A stretch of 64,000 bases of DNA from Sitta carolinensis (taxonomy: Eukaryota; Chordata; Aves; Passeriformes; Sittidae). A program made the translations under genes and the position numbers. This document shows positions 26,201-37,646 of this stretch, piece after piece. The stretch lies in NCBI GenBank assembly GCA_032173965.1, contig JAVUNC010000004.1, positions 24,777,001-24,841,000 on the forward strand, written 5' to 3'. Each line of letters starts with the position of its first letter. The stretch's first letter is position 1. The notes under the pieces are model-generated. The model worked only from the letters and a program-made list of their open reading frames with translations, was not told where the DNA came from and made no database searches.

Positions 26201-27879
26201 TTATTTCTGTGTAAGAAATGTATATACCTTAGATGACTGTTTAATATAACTGTTGCAAGAAAACTTCCCATTACATAAAAATAAATTTTTGTGTTACTTT
26301 TTAATTGCAGCTATTTTGTATTCATTCAGATATGGGAGACCCAGATCCCCCTGATCTGCCAGATACAAAAGAGCATAAAATGACAAAATAACTAAGATTT
26401 GAGGGAGGCACACAGAGTTTTATTTGCCTACTACACCTACAAGGCCAATGAAGTAACAGAGAGAGTCTGAAATAAGAAATCGTCTAGCTTCAAATCCTTT
26501 TCTCAGCCTCCTAAACTTTTCATTGTAGACTGTATTATATTATGTATTTATGGTTTAATAGTAAACTAAATTACACTTGCTATAAAAGGTATATCAGGGT
26601 ATGGAAGCACTCTGGAAAGCAAAGAGCAAATTAAGGGTCTAAGCAGCTTTTGAACCTGTGACAGGCTTAGATTGTTTTCAAGAAAAATAAAAAGAGGACA
26701 TAGAAGACTTTTTTTTTTTAATGGCATTAAGAAAATCTAAAATAGTAATACTGATATTCTGCTTTTAGTAATAACAGTTAACACTCCTGACTTATAAGTT
26801 TCCCTTCTCATAGAAATAAACAAGTTTTCAAATTTTTTCAATTCCATGTTTTAGAACTAAATTTGAAGACTCGATCCAGCAATCAATCAACATTTAACTA
26901 TTTGAAAGTATACATTCTTATATTTACACACATCAGTTTCAGTAATTAAATTATGAGATTTTCTCTTATAAAATCCATTTTGAATTTCTTTATCTTAAGT
27001 TTGCTTGAAAATATTCCCTTCCCAATGTTTAATTTTCTTGAAATTTTTTAGTCAAATCTGACTGAGAAGTTTGAGAGCAATATTATGAAAACATCCAGTA
27101 GTTATTTGTAAACAGTAAAAAAAATCCCAGTGATCTTTCTTGAGAAGACTGTAAGCTTCGGGATGGATACTTGAAATATGAATATGCTTCAAGCTAGACG
27201 TAAGTCTTTTGCCATCTTTGTTAAAAATCTGTCTACATTTGTCAGAGTGATAAGTCTTTGAGGTATAAATATCATCTGCTATCCCTAGCATCAAGGAGTA
27301 TAAAGTAAAGCTTTTAAAGTTTGTGTTTGATCTTACTACTCTGGCAGGAAAACTGCTGCAGAACCTCCTGCTGGTTTGATTACAAGTGATCTTTCTAGTT
27401 GTCACCTCAACCTTATTCCTAGTCTTCTGGGTTTTTTTGCAACAACAATGTTCATTTCCTTAAATAACCTTCTTTTGCTTCCCCAATGTATTCAGAGTCT
27501 TCATCCTATCTCCTCTCACCTTTTTTGGTTTTGTTGAGCAAGTTAACTTCTTTTATTCTCTCCTCACCTACTAGTAGTCCTTCTTTGCAAAGGTAAATAA
27601 TTGAATTTAACTATTCCTAGTGTTCAGGTAACTACCAAAGTTATTTTACCAGATATTTTTTTAACAATGTTCAAACTTCACAACTAAAATATCTTCAAGA
27701 TATCATTTCTGAAAAATCCCTTCAGATTGGTACCCCCTAAACAAAGAGTCATTCAGGGGTTTTAGATCTGCCAGACCAGTATCCCACCATCACAGCAAAT
27801 TTCACCCTCACAGCTCTTACCTCCACGCTCGGGACACCTACCATCCCCAGCAAGGAGCTGGCCAGGATCCTTCCAGCTG

Positions 27880-28740
27880 GGAGATCCAGAGGAAAAACTA
27901 ATCTTTGCATTTAACCATTGCTTGCCATGGTTTCAGGTTGATGGCAGTGCAGACAAGAGGCATGGGGAGCAGGGGAAGGCAGGCCCCAGACCTGAGAGGC
28001 TCTTTTGTTTAGGCTCTCTGTGACTTGGAGCCATGCAGAGTCAGCAAGAGGAAGAAGCAGTACGATGTGAATGTGGAGAGGACAAACACCGGAACCGGCA
28101 TGCTGCAGGAAAGGGCTGGAGAAATGCACTGGCACTGACGGCCTGAGGGACAAACAGAGACTGTCAGAGTCTGGGAGCTGCAGCTGAAAAGCATTCAAGG
28201 GAGCAGCAGACTCTGGATAAAGACTACAGGAGAAATGGACCTGCAAGGTAACTGTTGGGACTGATAACCATCCATGCTGGAGGAAGCAGACTGAGGGAGA
28301 GTTTAGGATCTGACATGCTGGCATGAACCTGGGGCTGCTCTGCAAGAGGCTTTGAACAAGGTAGATTAGTGAACAAGGAAGGTATGAACCGTGTGTGAGA
28401 AGGTTTCAGAGAAGACAGAAAAGAGCCAAGGAATGGAGTGCACATCCAGAGGCCACAGAGAAGCACAGAAATCAGAGACAGCTCGGACAAGTGCCTCAGC
28501 AAGAAGAGAACTGACCAGGTGAACCTGAGAAGGGCTGTGACATGAAGGAGTAAAACAAGAAATGACAGAGCAAGAGCAGAAGAGCTAAGGTCAGCAGAGG
28601 AGTGAGGACTGGACAGTGAGGAAGGAATTAGCAGAGGCAGGTTAGGAGCAGGCTGGAGGAGACATGGCAGAAACAGCCACACTTGGGAAGAATGAGCACA
28701 GGAAAGTGCATTCCCCTAAGGAGCCTGGAAGGAAAGAGAA
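27880..28740. other. Purine-rich, strand-asymmetric tract
   Basis: For about 850 bp the plus strand is dominated by A and G, with recurring words such as cagag, gagaag, ggagga and acagag, and few pyrimidine runs. The minus strand is therefore C/T-rich and stop-poor, which yields two open frames of 144 and 152 codons with Leu/Ser-rich composition and no recognisable domain. The tract is not a simple tandem repeat. It may be a degenerate old repeat or a non-coding exon. No splice-bounded gene could be supported. Confidence 0.4.
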
Positions 28741-31735
28741 ATTTCACCCCAACCCCGTCCATTAGCAAATATCTGAGAGTTCCTCTAGAAAGAAAATACC
28801 TCCTCCCCTATGTTACTGATTCATATGAGGAATACAAATGCCATCAGTCTCTCCCCGAAATCAAACAGAATTTTCCATATTGTAGTTGAAGTGTCAAAAC
28901 CTGCCAATGAGCTACACAGCAGAGCTTTTCCAGTTTGTTTTTAACAACAGTAGGAAATTAAACACAAAGTTTCTGTTAAAATACTTTCTTTAAGGCTGCA
29001 AAGTTAAGTACTAAAATGTTACCAAATCCCAGACTTGAGGTTTACCAAGAAGCCTTGGTTCAGCCTGTTTATTTGTATATTATGAAGCAGTTATAATGAT
29101 GTGATCATATACTATTACATCCTCAATAATTTTCTTAATAAAAATCTTACTCTCATTTAATGCAAATGCAAATGAACAGTTATTCAGTATTTTGTTTGTT
29201 ATCCTTAGTTCAATGGGCAGCCCTGGAACTTAACTTACCTCTTGCTATTCAAATACTAGTGTGAAGAAGGAACTATTATTTAATAGACTGTTTTTTGGTG
29301 CTCATCACTACAGTAGTATCTGACTGCTTCACTCCCATTACACAGGATGCAAACTAAACCAGGAGATCAATTTTTTTTTACCTATGTCAAATTGAGATGA
29401 CAAGGATCTGACTTTTTAGAGCTATTAAAATTACATATCAATAATACTCAGACTACAACACACATAAAGTTCAGTGGTGAATGCCAGCTTAAGAACTTCT
29501 ATAAACCCAGCTACATGCTTTCATTCGGACACTAGGAAAATGGAAGATAAAAAATGTTTTAAACCAGTTGTTCAACTCATGTACAGTGACCCTTGTGCCC
29601 ACCCTTCAATCTCCAAAGCAGCACTCACTCTTTTTAAAGAAATAAGAGATCCTCTGTCTTCCTGCAATCTCCTGTTTTATTCATTTATACATTTTACAAC
29701 TTCTGCAGCAGAACTCCTACACATGAAAATCATCCTAAGAGTGCTTCCACCCTATGATGAACACAGAGTACATCCTGTGAAAAACCATCATACAGTTAAA
29801 GCCTGTATGACAACGCAGATGCATCATCCACTGAATTAAAATTGCACGTGTAACCTTAATTCCAGCACTTGATAATATCTGAATACTTGCCTCTGCCAAA
29901 CTGTTCTTTTAACATCATACCCATGTGTATGTAGTGTTATATATAAATACAAATGGGTAAGGGAGTCCCTTGCTATATAAAGATGTACTTTTATGTGCCA
30001 CAGTAGGATGTTACACAATACAACTCTGAAGAGTGACTCTTGTGGCAGTGAAGGAAAAGGAAACATCTGCATTTAGACTATAATTACTATGCATCTGTGA
30101 GACAATTACTGGTCATTTTAAGTTGTGCACACAACACTATCAACAAGATCAGAGTTGATTAATTTTTTTAACGTGCTTTAAGCTACTGTACAGAATTTAC
30201 CATTTATAATCACATACATAAAACATTTTTTCTTACAGTTAAGACTGCTAGCACATCTTAGCAGCTTAGGCTTCTATTACTAGCTCTCACAGAAGGACAC
30301 CAGGATTTAAAAAAGAAAAATTCTGAACAGCCAAAAATTTAATTTCTCAGTGAGGCTATGCTGCATGCATGTAGTAAAATTTTATCAATGAACACAAAAT
30401 CCCAGTTAGTAGAAATCATGGCAAAATGATAGCGGCAAAAAATTATTTGACATTTTTCAAGACAGAGTTTCACAACTCTTTTTCTTTGATACACTATCTG
30501 AAGAATATTTTCTCTCATTTGCTTTTAATTTAGTAGCAAGTTAGCTTCAGCTCCAAGGACCAAGGGTGCATTTTGACCCTCTTTGAACACTTTAGATTGA
30601 AGAGAGTTAGACTGGTTTAAGCTTTCATCCCATTTTCACTAAATAAGCATTTGCCCTGGGAATAAAAATTGATTCAGACAAAATAAAAATGGTACGAAAT
30701 CAGCTCGCCTATCAAGATAAATCCTGCTATATTAGAGGGCTTTGCCCATAGGTACAGGATGATTTGCAATGGTGTACAGAAAAACAACAGTTTTGATGCA
30801 ATTTTCAACCACATAACTTTAAGTAAATATATTCAAAACAAGAATGATCTGTCACCACAGGGTACAATCAATTCAAATGACCTTAATCCTCAAAATAAGA
30901 GCTAGCAGTGAAGTCAGTTAAGGTGCTCTAAATTCAGATTTGTACTGTTACTGCTATGTTTATTTCTTATGTCTTTTTCCATTCATGTGTTATCAATTAT
31001 TAGCGCTATTGCAATTAACTTGTTTCTTTTGTACTATGCTTATTAGCTGTAGTAACTCATCAATAGGAAAGAAATCACTAGAAAGACAATAATAATTTTA
31101 AATCCCAGCTCTAATTCTTATCATATCACTGTTGTGTTTTAGGAAAAGTAGTTTTAAAATAGTAATGCCATCATCTCCAGGGCCTAGGGAAACTCATGGC
31201 AATACACCTTTAAGAAATCCCTTCAAAAACCTGAACTGCCTAGGATCTGGGCAAAAGGAGTGGAAGAAACGGGCAATTGCTATAACGCAATGGATGAGCT
31301 GCAGGGTGGAGAGGGAAAAGCAGCCAAGAGGAAATCGGGAGCCGGCAGCAAGGGAGGAGGTCACAGAAGCTGGAAGAACAGCGGGAAAATGAGCTCTCTG
31401 GGCAAAACTGTTTATGAAGAATTTATCAGTGAGTTACTTGCTATAAGAAAAGCAATAAAACACTGCAGTCCCAAAAAGAGATGTAAACAGTCTCTTGGAA
31501 AAAGATCTAACTCTGAAGTCAACCTAATGGCCAGTGAAAGCTTTCTCTTCATCTCAAACATGACTGGATTTAACATTAATAGTCATATTTCCATAGATCC
31601 TAAAAGAGATTCCTTGGGATATTTTATAAAAGGTTAAAATGGCCAGATGCTTAAATCTTGTTAAACACTTTATGAAACCATCACCTAATAAGCTGTGAGG
31701 AGCTTCTCAAAATCCCCATCAATCTTTTAAGTCTT

Positions 31736-32267
31736 TGTCCTGGTTTCAGCTGTGGTAGAGTTATTTTGATTCCTAGTAGCTGGTACAGTGCTGTGTTTCG
31801 GATTTAAGGTAAGAATAATATTGATAACACACTGATGATTTAGTTGTTGCTGAGCAGGGCTGACACTACATTGATGATTCTTCACCTTCTCATGCTGCCC
31901 TGCCAACACAAGAAGCTGGGAGGTGACACAGATGGGACAGCTGACCCCAACTGATCAAGGGGATGTTCCATACCATATGGCATCATGATGAGCAACAGAA
32001 CTGGGGGGAGCTGGCTGGGGGTGGCAGCCTTCTGTTCAGGGACTGGCTGGGCATTGGTCAGTGGGTGCTGTGCAACTGCATTGGGCATCACTCGTTTTGT
32101 ACAGTGTTTTATAATTCTATTTCCTTCCTTTTTGGTCTGATTAAGCTTTCTCTCAACCCAAAAGTTTTGCCCTTTTCTTATTCTCTTCCCCATCCTACTG
32201 GGGCGAGTGAGCAAACAGCTCTGTGGCGCTGTTCATATTTAGCAGCATGCCAGGCTAAACCATAGTA
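31736..32267 (+). mobile_element. Solo LTR of an avian ERVL-type endogenous retrovirus
   Basis: A 532-bp element starts TGTCCTGGTTTCAGCTGTGG and ends in a segment resembling the usual GGGGCGAGTGAGC...CTAAACCA terminus. It matches, from memory, the ERVL-class LTR common in bird genomes, including tcctagtagctggtacagtg and ttccataccatatggcatca. Identical 5-bp target-site duplications GTCTT flank it (31731-31735 and 32268-32272), as expected for this class. No internal retroviral genes adjoin it, so it is a solo LTR left by recombination. It lies antisense to DST. The usual TATA box before aactggggggag is degraded to gcaacag, and the polyadenylation signal reads ATTAAG, so promoter activity is probably weak. 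The exact family name is uncertain. Confidence 0.93.
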
Positions 32268-32375
32268 GTCTTAAAAATGAAAAAAATGCAGTTCTTATTT
32301 CTGTTTTTATATGGATTCACATGTTCCCTGAGATTGTTCATTATGGCTATGCTCAGATTGTCCTGAGAGAGGACC

Positions 32376-32407
32376 TGTGCATGTGCGTGTGTGCACACGT
32401 GCATGCA
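32376..32407. repeat. 32-bp alternating pyrimidine-purine (Z-DNA-prone) block
   Basis: From 32376 to 32407 every step alternates pyrimidine and purine, mostly TG/CA with several CG/GC steps. The part from 32379 to 32406 is also an imperfect inverted repeat (11 of 14 pairs match by hand count). It begins about 100 bp right of the solo LTR. Alternating blocks of this kind favour left-handed DNA under negative supercoiling; any function is unknown. Confidence 0.6.
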
Positions 32408-35400
32408 GAATCTGACAGCTCACAGCTTTGTCATACATTTGAGAACGTTCATATAACATTAATAAAAATGCTCAAAGTGAAAGATGGCACGATAATGTTT
32501 TGCCAAATTTGCTTCTAAATGCAATTCACATGAGACACAATCCAACATGAGCAGATGTCTCCAAAAGAAAGAAGATATGAATGCAATCTATATATTAAAT
32601 AGCTAATAGCTGGAAATTACCAAGTCTTGTGCAGGGTGATGGGCAATATTTGCATCTCATATGTTTTAGGTCATTCAAATAGCATATAAAGGACATAGTG
32701 ATACTGGAAAATTACTACATAACATCAGAGTAAGAATAAAGGGAAATAAATGAAATTGATATTATTTAATGAGACATATTAAAAACTTCTAAAGGGCCCT
32801 GTAGAACAAATTTATCCATATAAAGAAAATATTCTCAAGTAAGGTATCAGAAATGAGAGACTTCTGAGACTTCCATAAATTATTTGGTATCAGATGTTTA
32901 AAAAACCTCCGAAGTGTTTTTCATACAGAATTCTAATACTGATTTTCTCATAAATTCTAAGGCTTAAATGCAGCATATAAGTAAAATCCAGGATAGCTGA
33001 AAAGACCATGAATGGGACAGCTTATGGTCTTACATACATTAAAAATTGATCAAACTTTGCTTTCATGGTTTCTTCATTGGGGTATTCATAGTGCAACTTT
33101 CACTTTAGACATGGGATTAGTCACAGTGGAACCAAATGAAGCTGCTCATATCAGGTTTTTTTTCACATGTGACCTCCCAGACATCTGACCTCTGTCTGTT
33201 TTGCTTGTTGTGACTTGTAGTGATGCTCCACTCACCCCTAAGGAGCTAAACTGCTTCAGCAAAGGCCAGCCTCTAAATAATTAGAAACAGGTAAATTAGA
33301 AGGCCCTGAGGAATACCTACAATCAGCAGTGCTTCTGAGATCATTACTTGTCATCACTTTATTCTTTGTAGGTTATTTCAGAGATACTTTCCTTTGTAAC
33401 AATATTCAGTAGATAATCACTTCAATATATGCTGTTGCTACAGTTCTGGGGAAAAAATAATCTTTGGAAGTGTAAATTACAAGGCTTTTCAGTAGAAAGA
33501 GGGCTTTCACATCTGAAAGTGAAGAAAACAGGTTTATTTATTACCCTGTTTCTGTAGTCTGTCTACCACATCCTAAAGTGATCATGAGAAATGAAAGAGC
33601 AAATTGTGGTACTACACCTCATGATTGTAAATAATCCTTGGTGGCTGCATGAGTCAGTAAATTTAGGAGCCCTTCCAATCATTTAACAACTGAGATGTCA
33701 AAAGATGCTGCTTTGACAGCATTTCTTTTCAATTATGTTCATAGGCACGCAAACATAGTTTGGTGGAACTGTACATCTAACTGACCCCACAGCTCAGGAG
33801 CCATGTATGTTTACACAAACTCAAGGCCACCTATGAATAAATTGCAGCATTTTATACTTTGCTTCAGAGCAGAAGCACTATTTAAAATACAGATAATATT
33901 TTCAAAATGCTTGTAATAGAGCCCTCAGTTTAAAATCTGCCCTGGAGTAGTATTGCTAGGCAGCAGCACGCTCACAAGAGATTTTTGCACATCCTTCCAC
34001 ACCTTCAGAAAATTTAACTATCTATACAGAATCAGGTACCTAGTTTGTGAAAGGAATGATATGTAACACTCCCTTGACTTGCATGCAATCACACCAATCT
34101 AAAAAAACATGGTTCTGTTTGTTCTCAAGATTTGTCCATCATGTTCAAAAATTCAAAGTACACGTCAATGATATGTACCTGTTCTATCCTCCATACAAAT
34201 CTGATGTAAAACTGTCACCTATGGAGAATGTCAGCACAAATAATACAGCCACCAGTGAGAGGGTGATCTATAGGGTGTGAGTTATAACAATATGGCCTCA
34301 AAAGGGAAGCCTCAGCACTATGTTCACACTGCACTAAAGTAAGATGATTAAAAGTGAAAATGGCTCATAAACTTTGTTTGGCAAGGATCAGTATTAGCAC
34401 AAAATATATTTAATGTTCCCATTAATGATCTGAGAGGTGTAAAAAAACAATTAAATTTTCAGAGAAAACTAATGTTCTATTTCTGCAAACATCTCCTCAC
34501 ATAGATATTCAAGTGGAGCAATTATTTTCTTCAGTGGGATTACTCCCATCCAAATAATTACAACTAATTTAGTTCTGACAAGATCAGGAACAATACTGGA
34601 AAGATCTCAGATTGCTATGCAGGAAGTAAGAAATAATACAAGCAATTCAGATAATTATAGCAGCAGCTAGGAAACTGCAAAACAAGATTTAGACACAACA
34701 AAACCTACCAAATATAAAATAGTCTAAACTAGCAAGAATAAGAAAGCCTAGCATCTACCAAAGCTTTTAATGAAATATCTGAAAAGTCTTTACACGTATA
34801 TCTTAATATGACAACAAATCAGGCTAACATATTTCAGGACTTAAAAATTTGCTGGAGCAAGGAAAAAGCTTTCCATAAGGTTCTTTTATAGTTACTTTGG
34901 AGATACCATTCTTGTCAGAAAAAAGGGGACAAAAAAGCATGAGTAGAGGAAAAAAACAGAAAGGAGAATGGGTTTATGAGGAGAAATTATGTGTTTTGGT
35001 TAGCAGATACCATAAATTACTTTTTTTAAGTTTTTTTTAAGTGATGGCTCAGCAGAATGTTGCCATAACGTAAACATCAAGACAACAAATGATTTATTTA
35101 CAGTGGTTAAAGTGGGCAGAGCTGGGAATATCAGGGGGGAAAGAGGAAAGAAATTATGCAGATTAACAAGAACATTTCTGACACTGAATCACGTAAAACT
35201 GGATAAAGATGAAGGTCAAAAGTCTCTCAACTTCAAGACATTGAGACTAAGTGGGATGAAGATGCAATAAACTACAGGATGGACATCCTGGTGACTGGAA
35301 CTTCACAACACTGCACTGATTCATCATGGCAATGTCATAAACCTTACTCACCCTGTCACCATGGCATTAATAATAAACTCAGAATAACTTATAATGTCCA

Positions 35401-37326
35401 TGAGAAATTAAATTGGTGACTTATGTTTTCTGGATTACAGTCTAATAAAGATAATTTATTCTTTTTTTTTGGTAGAAACATTAATTCATCAAGGCTGTAG
35501 AAGGAAAAGCTATCAAAAGAACTGTATAACTGTTAAAAAGATATGCTGCAAAAGCAATTTCAAGGAAGTGACATAATGGTGACAGCACTGAGAGAAGTTT
35601 TCTCTAAATCTGGGATTTATTATTGTTTCACTGACGCCTAGGACACCCTAGGACACAGTGGACACAGCAGACACATGAAATGGTCCAAAAGTGAATTTAT
35701 ATAGTAACACTGCACATTCTCTTATTTTCTTTTATTTTGCTGGTCCTTATGTCCCTGACATGTTATTGACTTTTGGAAAAAGCAGGACTTTCTTAGCTAA
35801 ACTAATCCATTCTTCCAAGCTTGTTTTTTGCTGCTTACACCATTTCTACAGTTTTAGCTCTTTAATTCAGTGGCACTGATGCTCATTTTCCAGTGTTGGT
35901 AATCAGTGGCAATTGGTTACAGCCTCAGAAGTGACAGGCAGGCTTACCCTTGGCATAGGCCTACCATGGGAAAAAATATGAACAATCAAACAAAAAAGGG
36001 AATAATAAAAACAGCAAGAAGAGTGGTATGGAAAATAAGGGCTGATGATGGAAGAGGTGAAGGAAGCACAACAAAGCAGGGAAAGGACCAGAGGTGAATA
36101 ATGAATAGTGGGAGCCTGGTGGGAGGCTGAAGACCTAGTAAGAGTAACAGAGCTAGACAAAGTAGTCTAGAAAGTAGACTGGGAGTGAAAGGGAAATGGT
36201 TGAGAAGAAAGTGACAGTAGACCCTTTAAGAAGAGTAGAAGACAAATCCATCAGATCATATTAAAGCAAAAAATCATGAGCAGTGTAAAACAAAACATAA
36301 ATAGAAGCATGAGAGAACAGAGGAAAATGGGGACTAGTGAAGTGTAAGCAGAGAAACAAATTCAGATAATAGGTGAAAATTCTGTCAGTTGTTGGCAGCT
36401 ATGGCTTTCTTTGCAAAGGTGCTTGTTCTCTCAGGCAATGTTATTTCACTAAGGAACGTTTCCTCAAGCCATCTTCAGAGGTCACTGATAATTCTTGGTG
36501 CTCGGCTAACACCAATCTAGGAAGGCTAAGCTAGGTTCTAGCACTTCAAGATAATCTGGTTTAGGGTATACTCAATAGTTACCTCTTTAAAAATAATGAC
36601 TTTATGGAAGTTGTTGAAGTCCCATAACATCAGCACAGAAAAGTTATTCAGAAAATGTGTCAAAGCAATGAGCTCTCATTAAAAAGAGAAATGCATTTTG
36701 CCTGCAGGTCAAATAGGTCTTCATGCAAATTTACATTAGGAACTGTATGTCTCAACAAACTGTCATATTTCCATACTAAAAGTAGGTTATCAGTGTTAAA
36801 AGACCTGTGTGTAAATCAAGCTGAGGAGCAAAGGATTATGAGATTTGATCTAAGTTTTGTTGAGCAGAAAGATTGTAAACACTGTGTAAAGTAGAAGAGA
36901 CCTCAAAATTAGATCTACTAATGCTATTTAATATAAATTTGGTTCAGTACATAGCAACTCTGTTAAATCTGAGTAAGGAATTTCAATAAAATGCACATTT
37001 GCTATAAAAACCTGTTAAGTAATATCACTCTAAAACTATCAAATATCTAACTTGATTATAGTCTATAGTCTAAATGATAAATTTTAAAAATCAAAATTAA
37101 AAAAACCCTCATCAGAACTGGATTATTTTTTAGAGTTCTGCATAAACATTAAATACACTCTTACCAACTTTTAAATGGATTTGCTGGTGAATATGAAAAC
37201 TGAAAAGGTTTTTAAATTGAGGAGGAGAATATGAATAGCCCAAAAATTAGAATTATATTACATGCCTCTAAGTGTAAGTGTTTTATAACTTTAAGTGCTA
37301 TTTACCCCTAAAGGTAGAATACTTAC

Positions 37327-37515
37327 AGGTTTTCGAGTAGGGGTAACTTGAACAGAATGGTAAAATTCTGGTTGGACTCGGCTGCTTTTCTTGATTTTTC
37401 TTTTTCTTACAGAAGTTTCCTGCTCACTGAGATGGTGAGCTTCCACTACAGGTTGTGTTTCCTCCAGGCGAGGTGTCACACGTCTCCTGGCATGGCGAGG
37501 ACTTGATCTGAAGCC
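37327..37515 (-). CDS. DST: DST exon 3 (basic cytosolic linker of the transmembrane form)
   Basis: A 189-nt exon of exactly 63 codons, phase 0 at both ends, so it could be skipped without a frameshift. The protein starts GFRSSPRHARRRV, contains SEQETSVRKRKIKKSSRVQP and ends FYHSVQVTPTRKP. From memory the mammalian a2 form reads GFRASPRHLRRR and SEQETSVRKRRIKKSSRVQP at the same place, with a diverged tail near the exon end. The acceptor is TTCTCTTACAG before GGC; the donor is CCT followed by GTAAGT. The Arg/Lys clusters could act as a juxtamembrane or nuclear-envelope/ER interaction region, which is inference. It lies 15.5 kb downstream of exon 2 and 18.1 kb upstream of exon 4. Confidence 0.97.
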
Positions 37516-37628
37516 CTGTAAGAGAAAAAGCAATCATCGTGCTTGGCACCTCCCAGAAGGGAGATGTATAACAGCAAAATCACACAGGATCTACCAACAA
37601 CTGAAGGTGCAGGCATGCTCACCTTATA

Positions 37629-37646
37629 TTAATATATATATATATT
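37629..37646. repeat. Short (AT)n microsatellite
   Basis: An alternating AT run about 110 bp upstream (in transcription terms) of the exon 3 acceptor. It is short and probably length-variable. Confidence 0.8.

Larger units (their letters stand above)
19232..37326 (-). other. DST: DST intron 3 (18.1 kb)
   Basis: The interval is bounded by a GTAAGT donor after exon 3 and a CAG acceptor before exon 4. It is mostly AT-rich non-coding DNA. It contains a CR1, A-rich microsatellites, a small CpG island, a purine-rich tract, a solo LTR and an alternating purine-pyrimidine block, all listed separately. No additional dystonin exon was recognised. The remaining stretches, notably 23.3-27.8, 28.8-31.7 and 32.5-37.3 kb, show nothing I can name. 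Confidence 0.85.

Noticed and set aside
27911..28682. 144- and 152-codon minus-strand ORFs
   Set aside because: They follow from the purine skew of the opposite strand; no domain, no splice context and no supporting similarity.
31882..32265. 100-110 codon ORFs on both strands near 32 kb
   Set aside because: They lie within the solo LTR, which carries no retroviral coding region.
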